The notes: generated by a model not told the origin, from the letters alone. DNA of 64,000 nucleotides from Solea solea (GCF_958295425.1 NC_081139.1:17772388-17836387), one strand, 5' to 3'. Numbered from the stretch's first letter, positions 36,182 through 48,994 are shown. Translations and numbers: made by a program.

Positions 36182-37759
36182 CATGGATGTATTATAAGAA
36201 CTGGATCGAGCACCGCCCCTTTGGCTCTGTTCATTCCTATGGAGTTGCTCACCCAGCGCATATGCTAAAAAAGTTTCTGACTTCCTGGTTTATTTCAGCA
36301 TTGTGCGGCCCATAGAGCATGCGCAGTAGTGTTACTCCCATCATGCCTTTCGGCTATGTGAACTACTGATGCGCGCAAGTGGATTTCATGAATACGATTG
36401 CACGTTTGCTTCGTCTTTTAACCATGGATTTGTAAATGAATGTCAAAACCAAGGTTAGTGAATACAGTAAACTGAAAAGTATAATGACGTAATTACAGGT
36501 TAAAACTATCAATTTAATTGTTCATTTAATTCAGGGGTGTCAAACATACGGCCCGGGGGCCAGAACCGGCCCGCCAGAGGGTCCAATCCGGCCCACAGGA
36601 TGAATTTGTTAAAATTTCACACTAATCTAAACGTAATGTCAAATGCTCCAGATACCCGTGACTAAATGTTTGTGCCTTTATAGATCCATTGTGCTGTGTA
36701 AATAGGAAATTAAGGCATGATATTGTTGAAATTGCACTTATATTTCTCAAGAAATTTCATGTTTTGTAAAATTATCCTTCATTAAATGTAAAACAAAGGA
36801 GAAAAAACAAAGGAGTTCTTGTTGTTCATAGGTTATTATGCTATTATTTTACTATTTTGACTGGTCCGGCCCCCTTGAGATCAAATTGTGCTGTATGTGG
36901 CCCCTGAACAAAAATGAGTTTGACTACCCTGATTTAATTGATCGTGAATATTAGTTTATATGTGTTGTTACAGGAATGATGTTGTTTTCTTGGACACTAT
37001 TTGCTTGATTTTCCATTCACTTATACTGTATACTAATCATCAAAAATGTTGTAAAATACAAAATGTTGCTGTCACAGAACTCGGTGATATTATATATATT
37101 ATTGTCCAAGAAAATATTGACAACATTAATTACTTTTATGATGATTTAAAAAAAAAATTCCATTGAATATTAACCATGAATATGATTTTTGCGCTCATTG
37201 CTATATTTTGCTAATGTATCGTTATAATTACAATGTATGTTAAATTTAATAGATAAAATAAAGTCAGGCCAGAAAACCAGCAGACTCATGATCATATTAT
37301 TAAGAACAATAACAACATGTTAAAAGTAGTTTTATAAATCCAGATTATTTCACTCAGTTCGTTAATACATCCATAATAAGTTTGAAAATAAGTTCTAATG
37401 AGCGACGAATAAATAACTAAAACCTGTTTTGTCGTACTATTTTAAAAGTTGTAAAAGAAAACCCCTCATTGCCTTCCTTTATTCACATTCACATTTCTCA
37501 TAAAGAGACAGTACGGTTCCCTGACAGTAGCGCCGTTCCCGAAAAAAAATTAAAAATATAGAATAAAAAGATCTATTCATGCCTGTGTCCATGTCACGAG
37601 GTGTTCTGTGGACAGTTTTACAGGCGTCTCTTGTACTCTTGTGGTCAATGGGAAAATTGCTTTTTGCGTGAGTATTTTTTGTTGCAGTACCACAAGTGGC
37701 CACCATGACAAAATTGTCTTCAAGGCAGTGCTCTATCCAGTTCTTATAATACATCCATG
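36182..37759 (-). mobile_element. long-TIR DNA transposon (family D), copy 2, with internal hAT insertion
   Basis: The ends CATGGATGTATTATAAGAAC and TTCTTATAATACATCCATG are inverted repeats, identical in type to the 29043-29591 copy but with the interior reversed. The flanking CTCTCACT (36174-36181) and CAATCACT (37760-37767) match at 6 of 8 positions and may be an eroded 8-bp target duplication, which would fit a hAT-type element. Compared with copy 1 it has about 1.0 kb of extra interior sequence, of which 400 bp is the hAT at 36532-36931. Confidence 0.75.
36532..36931 (+). mobile_element. non-autonomous hAT transposon with perfect 8-bp TSD
   Basis: It begins CAGGGGTGTCAAACATACGG and ends TTTGACTACCCTG. 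The inner GGCCCGCCAGAGGGTCC and GGTCCGGCCCCCTTGAG blocks are typical of a widespread vertebrate hAT MITE. The target-site duplication ATTTAATT is exact at 36524-36531 and 36932-36939. Terminal repeats agree at 11 of the first 13 positions. It is 400 bp long and non-coding. It lies within the family D element and so is younger than it. Confidence 0.92.
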
Positions 37760-37814
37760 CAATCACTACACATTTTATATTTCCTGAATTGATTCAATTC
37801 CATTTAATTTTTAA

Positions 37815-38415
37815 AGGTGACATAGAATGCTTGTATCACACATATATGTTAGTTATTGAGGTCTACTTACATATATTAACTTGTTTTCATGATTAAAAAC
37901 CTCCTAATCGCTGCAAACGAGCCGATTAAAATATCTCCTCACTGACGCTCTCGTCAGCCGCGCTGTTTCAGACCAAACAGTTGCTGTGATTGGCCAGCCA
38001 ACGAGAGCTTTCCTACTGTCCTGTGATTGGCCAGGTACCTGGAAGTGACGTAATAGATAGGCCAGCTCTCAGATACACAGCGCCCCCTCTGGCACGGTGG
38101 ATGCTCTGCATCTCAGCAGCTACAACGAGAGTAGTTCTTCTTCTGCGGTTGAATGTACGCAACCGGATGTGCCCGGACTAGTGCCCGCACCGGGAGGCGC
38201 TACGGTGGTGAGAGGAGTGGTGAGGATTTCTGATGACGACATCAAATTAAGGAAGTGTCGATCCGCTTCGCAGAGCCCAGGAAAACAATACAACACTATT
38301 TTCTCAGCAGTGGCTGAACTGTTTGTTCTGAAACTTTAGGGTTTCATAAACGAGGTAATGACGCAGATACACACACAAACGCAGCGTTAATTGGAGCTTC
38401 CGGTCTATGTCACCT
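37815..38415. mobile_element. TTAA-target non-autonomous DNA transposon
   Basis: The left end is TTAA (37811-37814) followed by AGGTGACATAGAATGC. The right end is GTCTATGTCACCT followed by TCAA (38416-38419). The inverted repeat AGGTGACATAGA is perfect over 12 bp, and the right TTAA has one substitution. The interior is fairly CpG-rich and contains GATTGGCCAG repeats and a CGCCCCCTCTGG block. The two overlapping open frames (63 and 80 codons) are not recognisable as a transposase. Confidence 0.75.
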
Positions 38416-41400
38416 TCAAGATTTTCACAAAACTAATGCTGCAAATTGTATAAAATTGGATCTCTCTTATCTGGTGCATCATGTTTACATTAAAAACATG
38501 TACCCCAAAGTAGTTACATTGATGCTTTTTTATTGAATATGACCACACCGTAACTCTACAGTACAGTTAGTAGGTGGTAATTCAAAACCCTAACATAAAA
38601 AGCCTGTTCAAGCTAAAACATATCCAGCCTAGAAATGCAACTAGATATTTTGTTGTTCGGTATAATGTCTTGTTGTACACTGGAGATAACAGCTTGTGGG
38701 CACGTGAGATTATTGCAGTCAAGAATCTGGTGATTTAGCTATATTTAGTGTACAGGAAATGGCATATATTAAAATAATCTATCAGCACTTCAGCCTGAAG
38801 ATCTGTATGAATCAATAAACGATATTTCTAAGCCATCCTTATGACACAGTATTAATTAGAATACTAGAATCCCAAAGAGGAGCTTGTGCTTCAAAACAAT
38901 TGCATTCAACTACATGTTTTTTTTTTTTTTTTTTTAAAGAACTCTTTGAAAGGAAGTCATTTTAACCAATTATGAAAGGCAGCGTCTGATGATCAAAGTT
39001 CCAATTTCATTTCATTTCACTAGTCATTTTGTTTTTCATTCTAGCTCTAGCTTTGTGAAATTTAAACACAAAAGGAGCCGCACTACATGCCTTTTTATAT
39101 GGGTTGGGACTTATTTCATGATCATGATGAATTAAATGTTTTACCCATTGGTAACAAACAAAGACTTAACTGTTTGAACATTGTCTAAATGTATGTAGTT
39201 AATGAAAAACTGGTGAAATGTGACGTAGGACCAGATTTTGTTCGCTGAGCCGTGCAGCCTACTTGACGTCTCTATTCCAAGTCTGTATTTCTTCCTCTTG
39301 AAAACAAATGCATTCATGAGAAGAGCACTATTCCATCAATGATACATTTTTTCTCCTCACAAAAACAACAAAGGGTTGCTCTCCTTACAAAGTATCTCCT
39401 TTTCTTTACAGACTTGTGGAAACTCTTTGTGAAGTTAAAAGGATAAAGTTCCCTGTAGAACTTTTCCCTCAAACTCGGTTGCCATTACACCCGAGAGATG
39501 TCATGAAATATCTCATTAAGGCGTTCTTCCTAAAAAAGGCCTGAAAGGGTGTAATCCAGAATATTTGGAATTGAGGTGCATGTGAGGGCAGTGATCAGCT
39601 GTCACATTATGAGTAATACCTGTACTGAGCTTAAAAGAACCTGATAGCAGAGCAGGTATATTGACATAGAGAGGTTTAAGGTGGATGTCTCTTTAGAACC
39701 ATCCTTTCAATCTGCTTTAATGCCTCATTAAGGTGGCTATTAGCCTTAGAGCTGGAGTTTGCAGGATTAGATTATAATTGTTTTTTTGAAATGAGGAGGC
39801 AAAGCAGAACCCATTACACTAGCTTATCTCTCTTTGCATTGACATCTATCAGATTTGGATATACTGATATATTGCAATCACTGACGGAGCAAATGTTAGG
39901 CAGCCCAGATTAAATGAAATATTTAAAAAATACTATATTGTCTCTTGACCATGTCAGCAGAGAAATATCTAGCAAATTGCTAGAGCTGGATTTCAAACTG
40001 AGATACCGTAAAAATGGAACTTTTATAATTAAATGCAATAATAAGAAAATGTACTGTATGTATTAATTTTCTGCACATTCGCAACCAAAATTATTAAATT
40101 GCAGCCTCTACAATTTGCTAATTGTTTCAAATTGCAGTTTCGGGTTTGAAAACAATTACATGTTCGGCCCTATAATGGCGGCATGTTTCACTTTAAACTG
40201 AACTGTTAAAAACAGTGTCTGTCTCCGTTCTGTAATTGGTATCATGACAATGACAGCCAGGCAGCAGCAGCTTGCACCACAGATACAGAAACAGCCACAG
40301 GCTGTGAGCTGCATCCCAGGTTTTTTTTCTTTTTTTTTTCCCCCAGCAAACATTTCCTTATCTACAAACATGAACAGAGTGCCAGCTGCTGGAACAGGCA
40401 GTGTAGGCAAATGCTAAAGGAGGCAGAATGCTGAGTGGATGCACCAACTACTGGAGAGAGAAATGAGTAATATTAATAGTCCTCCGACACAGGTATGGTG
40501 ATTGACCTTATGTGCTTTTTGTGCTTCGGATAATTACCGTCTTTGCGGCTACCGTCTTTGAGCATCAGCTGAATCTCCAAACCGCATTTGTTTCTGATAA
40601 ACAAAATAAATTGGTTATCAACTGAAATCATACTTCAGAACAACTGTAGAAATTTGCAGATTTGCACATAGGTCACTGTGCTGGTATACTTGCACATGCA
40701 CTCTGACATGATAGCAACGTTCTGACAAAGCCAAAGTCTACTTTATTTTAATTAGTAGGATAGAAAGTCCATGAGTGCAATGAAAAAAGGGGCAGCAGTA
40801 GGATGAATAATACAAATTGTCCAGTTTACCTTTGTGAAGCCTGGTTCATGACCAGATTTTTAACCTGATAATTAGGGATGGGGCAAAACGTCCCCGACTG
40901 GCATGTGACCGGCAGTTGTTCAGTGTAGATATTCAGACACAGTAATCCAAATACACAATGACTCCACCCAACCCAACCAATCAGAGACCAAGACCAAGAA
41001 GAAAAATAAGAAATATATTAAAAACGCAACAGCCATCACAGACAGCACTGCCACAATAGAAGTTCAGGTTGACATGCAACGGAGCTATATTAAGCCCTGT
41101 GTCATTTTCACCTGTGAGACTGAAGCACATATCATTTGGCTGCCCCTTCTGGTTAAATAAAGTCATGTGTGACTCTCCCCCCATTGCCATTCACTCATGG
41201 AGTGTAAACTCAGAGACTTGTGATCACATTAGGGCACATCTGTAAAGGAGTGTGAGCTGAAGATGGAACAGTTAGGCATTAACTGGTTATGGAAAGGTTT
41301 CTAACAGTTGTGCAAATGGATTTCAATGCATTGTCCTTACAAGAACAGCTCTACAAACCACTTTGTTTTGTGTGTACGTGTGTTGGGTGGCAGTTCTGTA

Positions 41401-43509
41401 GTCTGGTAACTGAGGTTGTTCATTTGGGTGCTCTTCTCCAGATCAGCGATGCAGTTTCTGACTTCCTACACGAAGTCCAAGATCAGTCAGAAATCCAAGC
41501 GATCTTTTAATACTGCCATGGTGCTTTTTTATTGTGTTACCAGCTGATGGATTTCGCCAGTTCACTACCTAGCTTGCTGCCACTCCACATCATATACGGC
41601 CTATGCTTTATGAGGTCAGAGGGAAGGCCTCCGGCCAGTAGCTAGGGGCGACAACAGTCCTTCTCTTGAAGTTTTGGGTGTTTCTACGTTGTTATTTTGG
41701 TGTCTACTTCAGTGCTGACAAAGTAAGCTGGCACTTCAGTGCGAAAAGGGCAGAGTTTTAGTTGACTTGAGGTTTAAATTAGTTTCTAGAGTATGTGAAT
41801 TCAGTCATTTAAGGCAGGACGAATAAGCATCAAGTTTGCATTGGTATGTTTAATTGGCTGAACCTGACAGACCAAGGCAGTTTTTTTTTTAATGTTTTAA
41901 ATATGGTTTAGATATTAGAGTAGTCCGCGATATACTGTACACGGAGTATTAAAAAGGGCTGCTTTCATCAGACGCCAAGAATCAGACATTTAATTAACCT
42001 TTGCACTTTTGTCCTTGATGAGTAAGAAAGAAACATTTCTAGTGATTGGACGTACTTGAGAATTTTTTCCTTACAGTTTGTGCTCCCATTATCCATTTGA
42101 CACTCTTCAGTCCAATATACAAAGAGGACAAAAATCAATACGCTTGAGGAGTGGTTGGAGGGCCTTTATCTTTTGTGGCCACAGTGATTTGGCTGTGTGA
42201 ATTATTCATTGCAGAAAGCTATGGCCTGTGCTGGTGAGCACAGAGGATAGGACGAACAGCTTTTCCTGCTTTTCCTTATCACTCTTAATCTTAGGAGCTG
42301 CAGTAATGCAATTCCTAACATTTAGCACTTAATGGTGTGTCAGAGAGAGAACATGATCTAAGACCATTAGGGCTTTTTTGTGCTGAGGTTCAAAACATGC
42401 TTTTCTCCTCTTATCTCTGCCACTGAGCTGACTGAGGAAGCGGAAAACCTTGAAAGGTGTGAGAAAAGTCAAGTTTTAGGATATGGTCAGCCTCTCAAAT
42501 GGACTAACTTCCTCTGCTCTCTCCCCTTTTTCCTCTGCTTGTAATCCTCATAGCAATGCAGTACCATGCAAATATATTTTACCCTTGTCATGAAGTTGAC
42601 TGGAAAATGCAACTGTGAAATTTGTAATTTAATTTACCTCAATAAAGTGACAAGTTTTGTTGCTGAGGGAATCCTTTTGTTTAGCTCCTTAGGGAACTAA
42701 CTGAATTCATATTCACATTTAATCTTTTTTTTTAAGCGGAGAATACGAGAGATTATGGTTGATATCTGAACAGATGAAGGTGGATGAATTGAATTAAGAT
42801 TACAAAACAATTCAATACTTTGGGTTACATGAAGTCTTTCAAGTGCCTAAAAAAAAATCAATCATCTCCATAATTTGGATTAAGCACTTAAACTCTATTA
42901 TCATGTAATGTATTGCCAAGGCAGCCACTGCAGTTTCCTGCTTTCAAAGCACACTTCATATACAACCAAAAGTCTATGACTGCCAGCTCTGTCAAGATGC
43001 AATCCACCCACTCGTTTTCACACTTTGAGCTGCTCCACAGTGAAGGATTGTGCTCCAAGTTGGCGAGTGGTATGGAGAAACATTTCATTGTCAAGCGGTG
43101 GTCGTGATTCAGGCGGCATGAGTGGGTATTGTTGGAAAACAAATGAGACACGTCATGAACTACTGTCTTTTGCGGCTATGTTTAGTGGAGCGTTTTGTGC
43201 AGCAATTATTAGAGGCTCGTTTGATCGTACGCAGTGCGGCACGTCATGTTTAATTTTGTAAGTATCTTTGTTGGCCAATATTGGAGTTGGAGAAAATGTG
43301 CTTAAATGAATGTGTAAAATAAGAGTTGAAATCATTGTCAGTGTGTTTCCTCAGAAAATAATACTTTACCTTTAGGCATCTCCACATGTTTGACTGGTAG
43401 CATACATTTTAAGCATAACATGATGTAAATAAGTGCAATGCTGCAATATAGTTTGCTATTCCCTGCCTAGAGGCATGTTGGAGTTGTTACTTAACCATGC
43501 TCTTCATTG
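38416..43509. other. non-coding stretch
   Basis: No gene was recognised. T18 lies at 38918-38935. An eroded MITE lies at about 40080-40180 (listed). A few frames of 70-87 codons (40156-40410, 41289-41510, 42888-43151) show no domain and no strong splice context. Confidence 0.4.
40080..40180 (-). repeat. eroded AGGGC(T/C)G-type MITE fragment
   Basis: Repeated AATTGCAG blocks and a right end ACATGTTCGGCCCTATAAT resemble the terminus of the AGGGCTG MITE class. The left terminus is not clear. Confidence 0.35.
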
Positions 43510-44035
43510 ACCCGTAGAACACAGAGCATTTAGGCTGCTTTTTTACATTACTATATTTAAAACATACAGTATATAAAGAGGTCATAAGAATGTGCAAATC
43601 CTTATATCAGCCCAACTCAGACAATCTGATGGGAAAAAAACAAATATTTTGACCAACTATATAAACACACCTGAGCAAAAAGTACTCAAAATGTTGAAAA
43701 TCCAAGTGAATTTGCGAAATTTGGAAATACATCAAAGTTCAAAGTTCCTTTTGCTCGTTTTTATGAACAAAAATGAAAGAAAAAACTGTCAATTTTGTGA
43801 TTTATGCACAATTATTGCTACTTTAAATCACTACTAAAAATTTGATATAAAATGAATCATAACTTTGACTCAACAATACATATGAACATGAAAAAACCCC
43901 TGCATTTTTAAAGCCTGAATATGTGGCCTATAAACACACACCCCCAGGATGTCCATATAAGGAGCTGTGTATTATTCCCATGGCAAACTACCATGAGTGC
44001 ACCTGCGGCACAGATCTGTGAGCACTAAGGGTTTA
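43510..44035 (+). repeat. interspersed repeat, family C copy 2 (uninterrupted)
   Basis: This is the full-length counterpart of 21283-21808: AACACAGAGCATTTAGGCTG, then AACTATATAAACACACCTG, GTGTATTATTCCCATGGCAA and GAGCACTAAGGGTTTAAC. Lacking the SINE, it serves as the empty-site comparison. No coding is seen. The 81-codon frame at 43592-43837 is incidental. Confidence 0.75.
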
Positions 44036-44054
44036 ACAGTTTACAATAATTCAG

Positions 44055-44170
44055 TATAATAGGTCTTAGGGCTGTCACTTTTTCCAAAATGTCCAGTTTG
44101 AATGAATGCTACCTGACTAGATTTTCTTTTGACACTTTTCTACATATTACCCCTGCCCGCACAAACAGAC
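44055..44170 (+). repeat. interspersed repeat family A, left-end fragment
   Basis: GTCTTAGGGCTGTCACTTTTT matches TCTTAGAGCTGTGACTTTTT at 22266. Downstream similarity fades. Confidence 0.4.
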
Positions 44171-44366
44171 AGCACTGTGAAATGTGACTCATTGTGATAC
44201 ACAGAGTTAGTATCGGGGCTATGCTCTAAGTTGACTTTCAGCCTCTTTCAACTGATTTTGTTTCTGTAAGTTGAACAGTTTGGCTCAGTCCTGCAGCTCT
44301 CATCAACTTCCACAGTAGAACACAACAGTTTGAGACCAGCTGGTGAACAGACTGGAGCTGTAAACC

Positions 44367-44417
44367 AATCAGCCACACTATTAAAACAGGTAACTGGTTT
44401 TATTGTTTTGGCTGATT
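44367..44417. repeat. imperfect inverted repeat, transposon-end-like
   Basis: AATCAGCCACACTATTAAAA and, inverted, AATCAGCCAAAACAATAAAA are separated by only a few bases. The motif resembles the terminus of a widespread fish Tc1-like element (AATCAGCCAtaACATTAAAACC), so this may be two joined ends left after internal deletion. That identification is from memory. Confidence 0.45.
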
Positions 44418-46439
44418 CATTAAAAAATGTTATATTTACCCAAGCCACAAAAATATGGAGGAAAAAGCGAACTTACAAAAATAGTTTAGAGGACTCTGTA
44501 AGTGTTGCTGTATGGCGCATAATCAGCCATGACTGTAATGTGGGCACCCCCTGCAGACACTAGCTCAAGATGAAAACGTCCAGAACACAGGAAAAACAGG
44601 TTTTAGCTGGTAAACAAAACACTCATGTCCTTACAATCTACACTACAGTAACTTCGGAATATGGCTGTCCCTTTTTTAACATTAGTTCAAGTGTTATTTT
44701 GCAAGTTGGTGTTTAAAAAAAACTTTGCTCTGATTTACTGTAGTGAAACAAACTTATCAAATGATTTTCTGAATGGTCTTTGCTGAGGAATAGGAAAAGG
44801 CTGTCCAATGTATGATAAAGAGGCAAACATATTCATAAGATGAGGTAGACTTGAGCAGGCATTGGTGAGCCGTTTGCTTATAATAATAATTAATAGCTAA
44901 AATAATGGGGCCATTGGGTTTAGACTTTGCTTCACTGTAAAATAAGGTCCAATAACTATTGCCAGGGTATTGGAAATATAATCTCAAGACCAGCTGTCAT
45001 TCAAACATGTGCATGAATCAGAGTCCTTGTTGACTCTTAGAAGAATAGTAAGCTTGGTGGTATTTCAAATGAAAAAATGAAACTTCATAAATAATGTATT
45101 TTATATTCTTTTTATTTTCCCCACTCTTCTTTTTGTGGCTGTTGAATTATCTCTTCCTTGCCATCTGTCTATGAACAGCCAACTAATAAAACCCCACCAA
45201 GGTTTTTACAGTAACAGTCTGGCGATATGCCTGCACTAAAATGACATGGTGGTCTGCAACCATGGCCACGGGGCCATTTTAAAATGTCCATGTAGTTCCT
45301 CTACTTTACTGGATACATATAAAGGAGCCATGTGTCGTGTCGGGGGCATTATTGAAAGAGGGGTATAGTCACTCTGAGGAAAATGACACAATGTCAGGTA
45401 ATCCTGCCATGTAATCCTGTATTTGTGATCACGTTCAGTGTATTTGACTGATCTTAACTTGGTGTTGAATCTACCTGTGTTCCCACATTGTCACACGTCT
45501 CTGCTGCGCGCCGTGAGCACCAACTACCCTCCGCGTATCCTTGTTAGCATGTCCTCTAGCAGCTCAGTGCTCCCAGATGACTCCAGGGAACTGCTCAAAA
45601 GGCTGCACCTGGAAAAGCATGATGAGATGAGATGTGCAACAGTGAGCAGGGAAATGAAGATCAACGCGTGACTCGTGGTCGATGGGGTGGCACGCCTTTA
45701 AAACACTACACTTATCCCTCTGCCTCTTTACTCTCTACCTCCTGTTTATGATCTTTTCTTCCAGCCTGGGAGAAAAAAAAGGAAGAAAAAAACTTGCTTA
45801 ATAGAGCGTCATATAGGTGTAGTGTACACTTTATGTTGCAGTCTGCTGGTCCTCTGTATGTTGAAAAGCTGTAACCTGAAGATCATCTTCTTTTTTCCCT
45901 GAAAATAGCTCCGGAGAAAATCACAAAGCGTTGCCAATGTACCCTCTCTTGCAATTTTAAATTTCCATGTGTACGTGACGGAGGAGATTAATCTTCTACA
46001 CTTTGACCCGCGCAGCCTCTGTTTGAGTGCCTGTCTAATTGTTTCTGTAATATCCTTGCTCATTCTGCCACTGTTCATTAGCAGTTAATGAACACTTATG
46101 TGGGAAAGCACAAGGGCTTAGCAAGTGGTCAAATGCATCAAAAGTGTACATTGAGGCAGAAAAGCTTTTTTTTTTTTTAAAGGACACATTGGTCTTCCAT
46201 TTGAAATAAACAACCAGTGACAAGGCCAGATATTTTACTGATATTAAAGAAAGTGCATTTCTGTGGGTGAATGTTCCAGTGTTTCAGCCTGTTTTTAGTG
46301 TTTATCAAACTGACAACTTTTAATACAGTACAGTACAGAAGTCGAGGGACTGCTTTTTTTGACAGAACCAGGCTGCCACTAGTCAATGTATGGCATTATA
46401 TGATTTTGCACCATATTTACTGTATGTAGCACATGTGTG
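44418..46439. other. mostly non-coding; one anonymous candidate exon
   Basis: A coding-like block at about 45480-45671 is discussed in findings. The rest has no recognisable content. Confidence 0.35.
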
Positions 46440-46469
46440 AGCAGGTCTGCCATTTTGGACAGACCTGCT
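46440..46469. repeat. 10-bp hairpin
   Basis: AGCAGGTCTG (46440-46449) pairs with CAGACCTGCT (46460-46469). The loop CCATTTTGGA can pair further (CC with GG). Confidence 0.85.
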
Positions 46470-46943
46470 TGGGGAAACAATATTCCCAGTTTGTTTGTTT
46501 TTTGTCGTTAAACAACTGTTTGTCCATATGGCAATGCAAATCAGGCCGATTTAAACTTTAAAATTCTTCCCTAAGAACTTTATTGTAAATTGTAAACATA
46601 CAATATACAACAGAGAGCAGAATTATAACAATTGCATTCATGGCGCTTTTCCGTTTTACAGTTTTAGCTCTACTCGACTTGATTTAGGTATCAGGCACGT
46701 TGTTTTTCATTATTTCATAGGGCCTCCTCAATGTGAGCGGTCTCGCCATAGCATGGCTAATTTCTGTGGCGGACGTTGCTCTCATGACGACACTCTCTGA
46801 CCAATCAATGGCCCGGCAAGCATTTTAGTATCTGCTCCACAAGTTGAGCTAACTGGCTGCTATTTGTAGCTTTACTTCAAATGTACACAAAAGTGATTTC
46901 AACGTGCAACCTATTCTCAGCAAGGAATCATTTGTGAAGAAAT

Positions 46944-47303
46944 GTCAGTCATCATCTACCGCTTTATCCTCCACCAGGATCGCGGGGGGTGCTGTGCCAA
47001 TCTCAGCTAGTATATCGGGCGATAGGCAGGGTACACCCTGGACAGTTCGCCAGTCCATCGAAGGGCCACACACAGATAGAGACAAACAACCATTCACTCT
47101 CACACTCACTCCTATGGACAATTTAGAGTGTCCAATTTACCTAATCCCCACATTGCATGTTTTTGGACTGTGGGAGGAAGCCGGAGACACACGGGGAGAA
47201 CATGCAAACTCCATGCAGAAAGACCCTTGTTCCAACCGGGGCTCGAACCCGGGTCTTCTCGCTGCAAGGCGAGAGTGCTAACCACTACACCACCGTGTGA
47301 CCC
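46944..47303 (-). mobile_element. tRNA-derived SINE with 12-bp target-site duplication
   Basis: The direct repeat TTGTGAAGAAAT is exact at 46932-46943 and 47304-47315. Read on the minus strand, the 5' part is a tRNA-like head with GTGTAGTGGTTAGCAC (A box), CTCGCCTTGCAGCGAG (a stem that looks like an anticodon arm) and GGTTCGAGCCC (B box). Then come GTTTGCATGTTCTCCCCG, GGCTTCCTCCCACAGTCC, GTAAATTGGACA and a tail ending GGATAAAGCGGTAGATGATG. It is the same family as 18354-18724 but better preserved, implying a more recent insertion. The 125-codon open frame across it on the plus strand is not a gene. Confidence 0.92.
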
Positions 47304-47315
47304 TTGTGAAGAAAT

Positions 47316-48787
47316 TATTTCACAAAAAGAAGAAATGCTTGCTTGAAATGCTTGAGCTACTGTTTTTAAGCCACTGTAAACTACGTTTATATCACGTCAA
47401 TATCATGTGACAATATACAACTTTGTGACAGGGGTCGCTAATTGTGATGAACAAACAGATAATTACAGCTGTTGCTCCCATGCTGCTTGAACGTCCACAC
47501 ACCACCTCTCAATTAATCACTCATTCACAACATGACCGCGAACACGACACCCGTTTCCCTGTTCATGTCCATGGGATTGTACACGATGCAACCGTCCATC
47601 ATGTGCGTTTTCATAGGTCATGAATTGTCACGTTGTGTTGTGACGTACTTGCACTGTGCAGACACTGTTGACTCGCACACAATCGCATTTTTCTTATTTT
47701 CTACCATAATATACACTGATTGAAACTGTGCTATGTATGATTTCTCCAAGAGAAAAGAGAAGTCATGTTGAGACGCCATAAATCAACTTGGGCATCACAT
47801 AATAAGTGCATTAACAAAATATTGGAGAGAAATAATATCCTGCTGGGAGAGTATAAAGTTGTGGAAATAGTTTGAAGGCCTAATTTCTTTTATGATGAAT
47901 ATGCACTGTGTAAATGAATGGTTATCGTTTCCCGACTTATTAATTTGGAATTATTAACTATATCCTGATTTATATGTGCAAATAACAGCGTGTTTATGTT
48001 TAACCTAATGTTTACAGTAAATACTTTTCACAGACCAGTGGCAAACTAATTTACAATATGGACGTGTCTTTTAAGTATTTTCCACACAAAGCTTTCTCCT
48101 GTGTTTAAGTATCTGAAAGGGAAAAGCTTATATAGAGGGGGAAAAAATGCACAGTATTGGTCACAGGAGGGCATGTCACCCCATAAAACAACCAAGTTGC
48201 TAATGACTTTTTCAGGAACTAATTTTCTGCCTTGTGGCACAGCACATAAAACAAGGTTATTTTCCTCCATCAGGGATGAATAGAGATTTAACTGTCTTTT
48301 CTGTTTATTGTCTTGCAGCAACATTCACCCCATTGTTGGAAGAGGGTCTCTGTTGACTGTGTCACTTGTTTCTAATCTTCTGTGGGGGGTTTCTCACCCA
48401 TGAAGTGCAAGGGTTGGGCCAGTGATCCATTCTGCATGTTGACAACCATCTCATGTATTTATATTATGTTTAACAAGAAGCTGTGTCCTCACATCCCCCC
48501 CACCCCCAATTTTGCATATTCTGCGTCTTCTTTAAAAATGTCATAACACTCGACTGGAGCAGCAGAAAGTGATCTGACAGTAATGCTGAAATTAGCTTTG
48601 CAATGCTGAGACCTCAGCCCATGCTTTTGTAATTCTCCCACCTGCTACCACGGCTGTAACTCAGCTCTAAACCCCACGGGTTGGATACATGATGACTCAG
48701 GTCTAGAAGATGAAATGATTTTAATAAATGTGGAAGGGTGAGTGTTTTGTTGAGCACACACAACAGGCTTTCACAATGCAAATTGCA

Positions 48788-48790
<3 letters not shown>
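47316..48790. other. non-coding stretch, nothing recognised
   Basis: No gene, repeat pair or strong splice site was seen. Confidence 0.4.

Positions 48791-48832
<42 letters not shown>
48791..48832. repeat. (GT)21 microsatellite
   Basis: This perfect GT run of 42 bases is the longest pure dinucleotide tract of this type in the window. Confidence 0.97.
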
Positions 48833-48833
<1 letters not shown>

Positions 48834-48994
48834 CACCACTGAATGAACATCCCCTGACAAGGCATCGTAAAAAAGACTAAGAGTCTCCAGCAACCTTGAA
48901 ATTCTGCAAAGCACTTTACTGGCCATGATGGTGTTTACAGTTTTTTTGTTAAACTGTGTCCTGACAGATGAATAATTGTATAACTATGATTTAA

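Noticed and set aside
37990..38339. Two overlapping frames (63 and 80 codons), Ser-rich, starting MDALHLSSYN and MASQRELSYC
   Set aside because: Both lie inside the TTAA-bounded element and resemble no transposase; they are probably incidental to its GC-rich interior.
46904..47281. 125-codon plus-strand frame
   Set aside because: It is the antisense of a tRNA-derived SINE with target duplications.
47225..47303. Possible functional tRNA gene
   Set aside because: The tRNA-like head is embedded in a 360-bp SINE with target-site duplications and its acceptor stem does not close.
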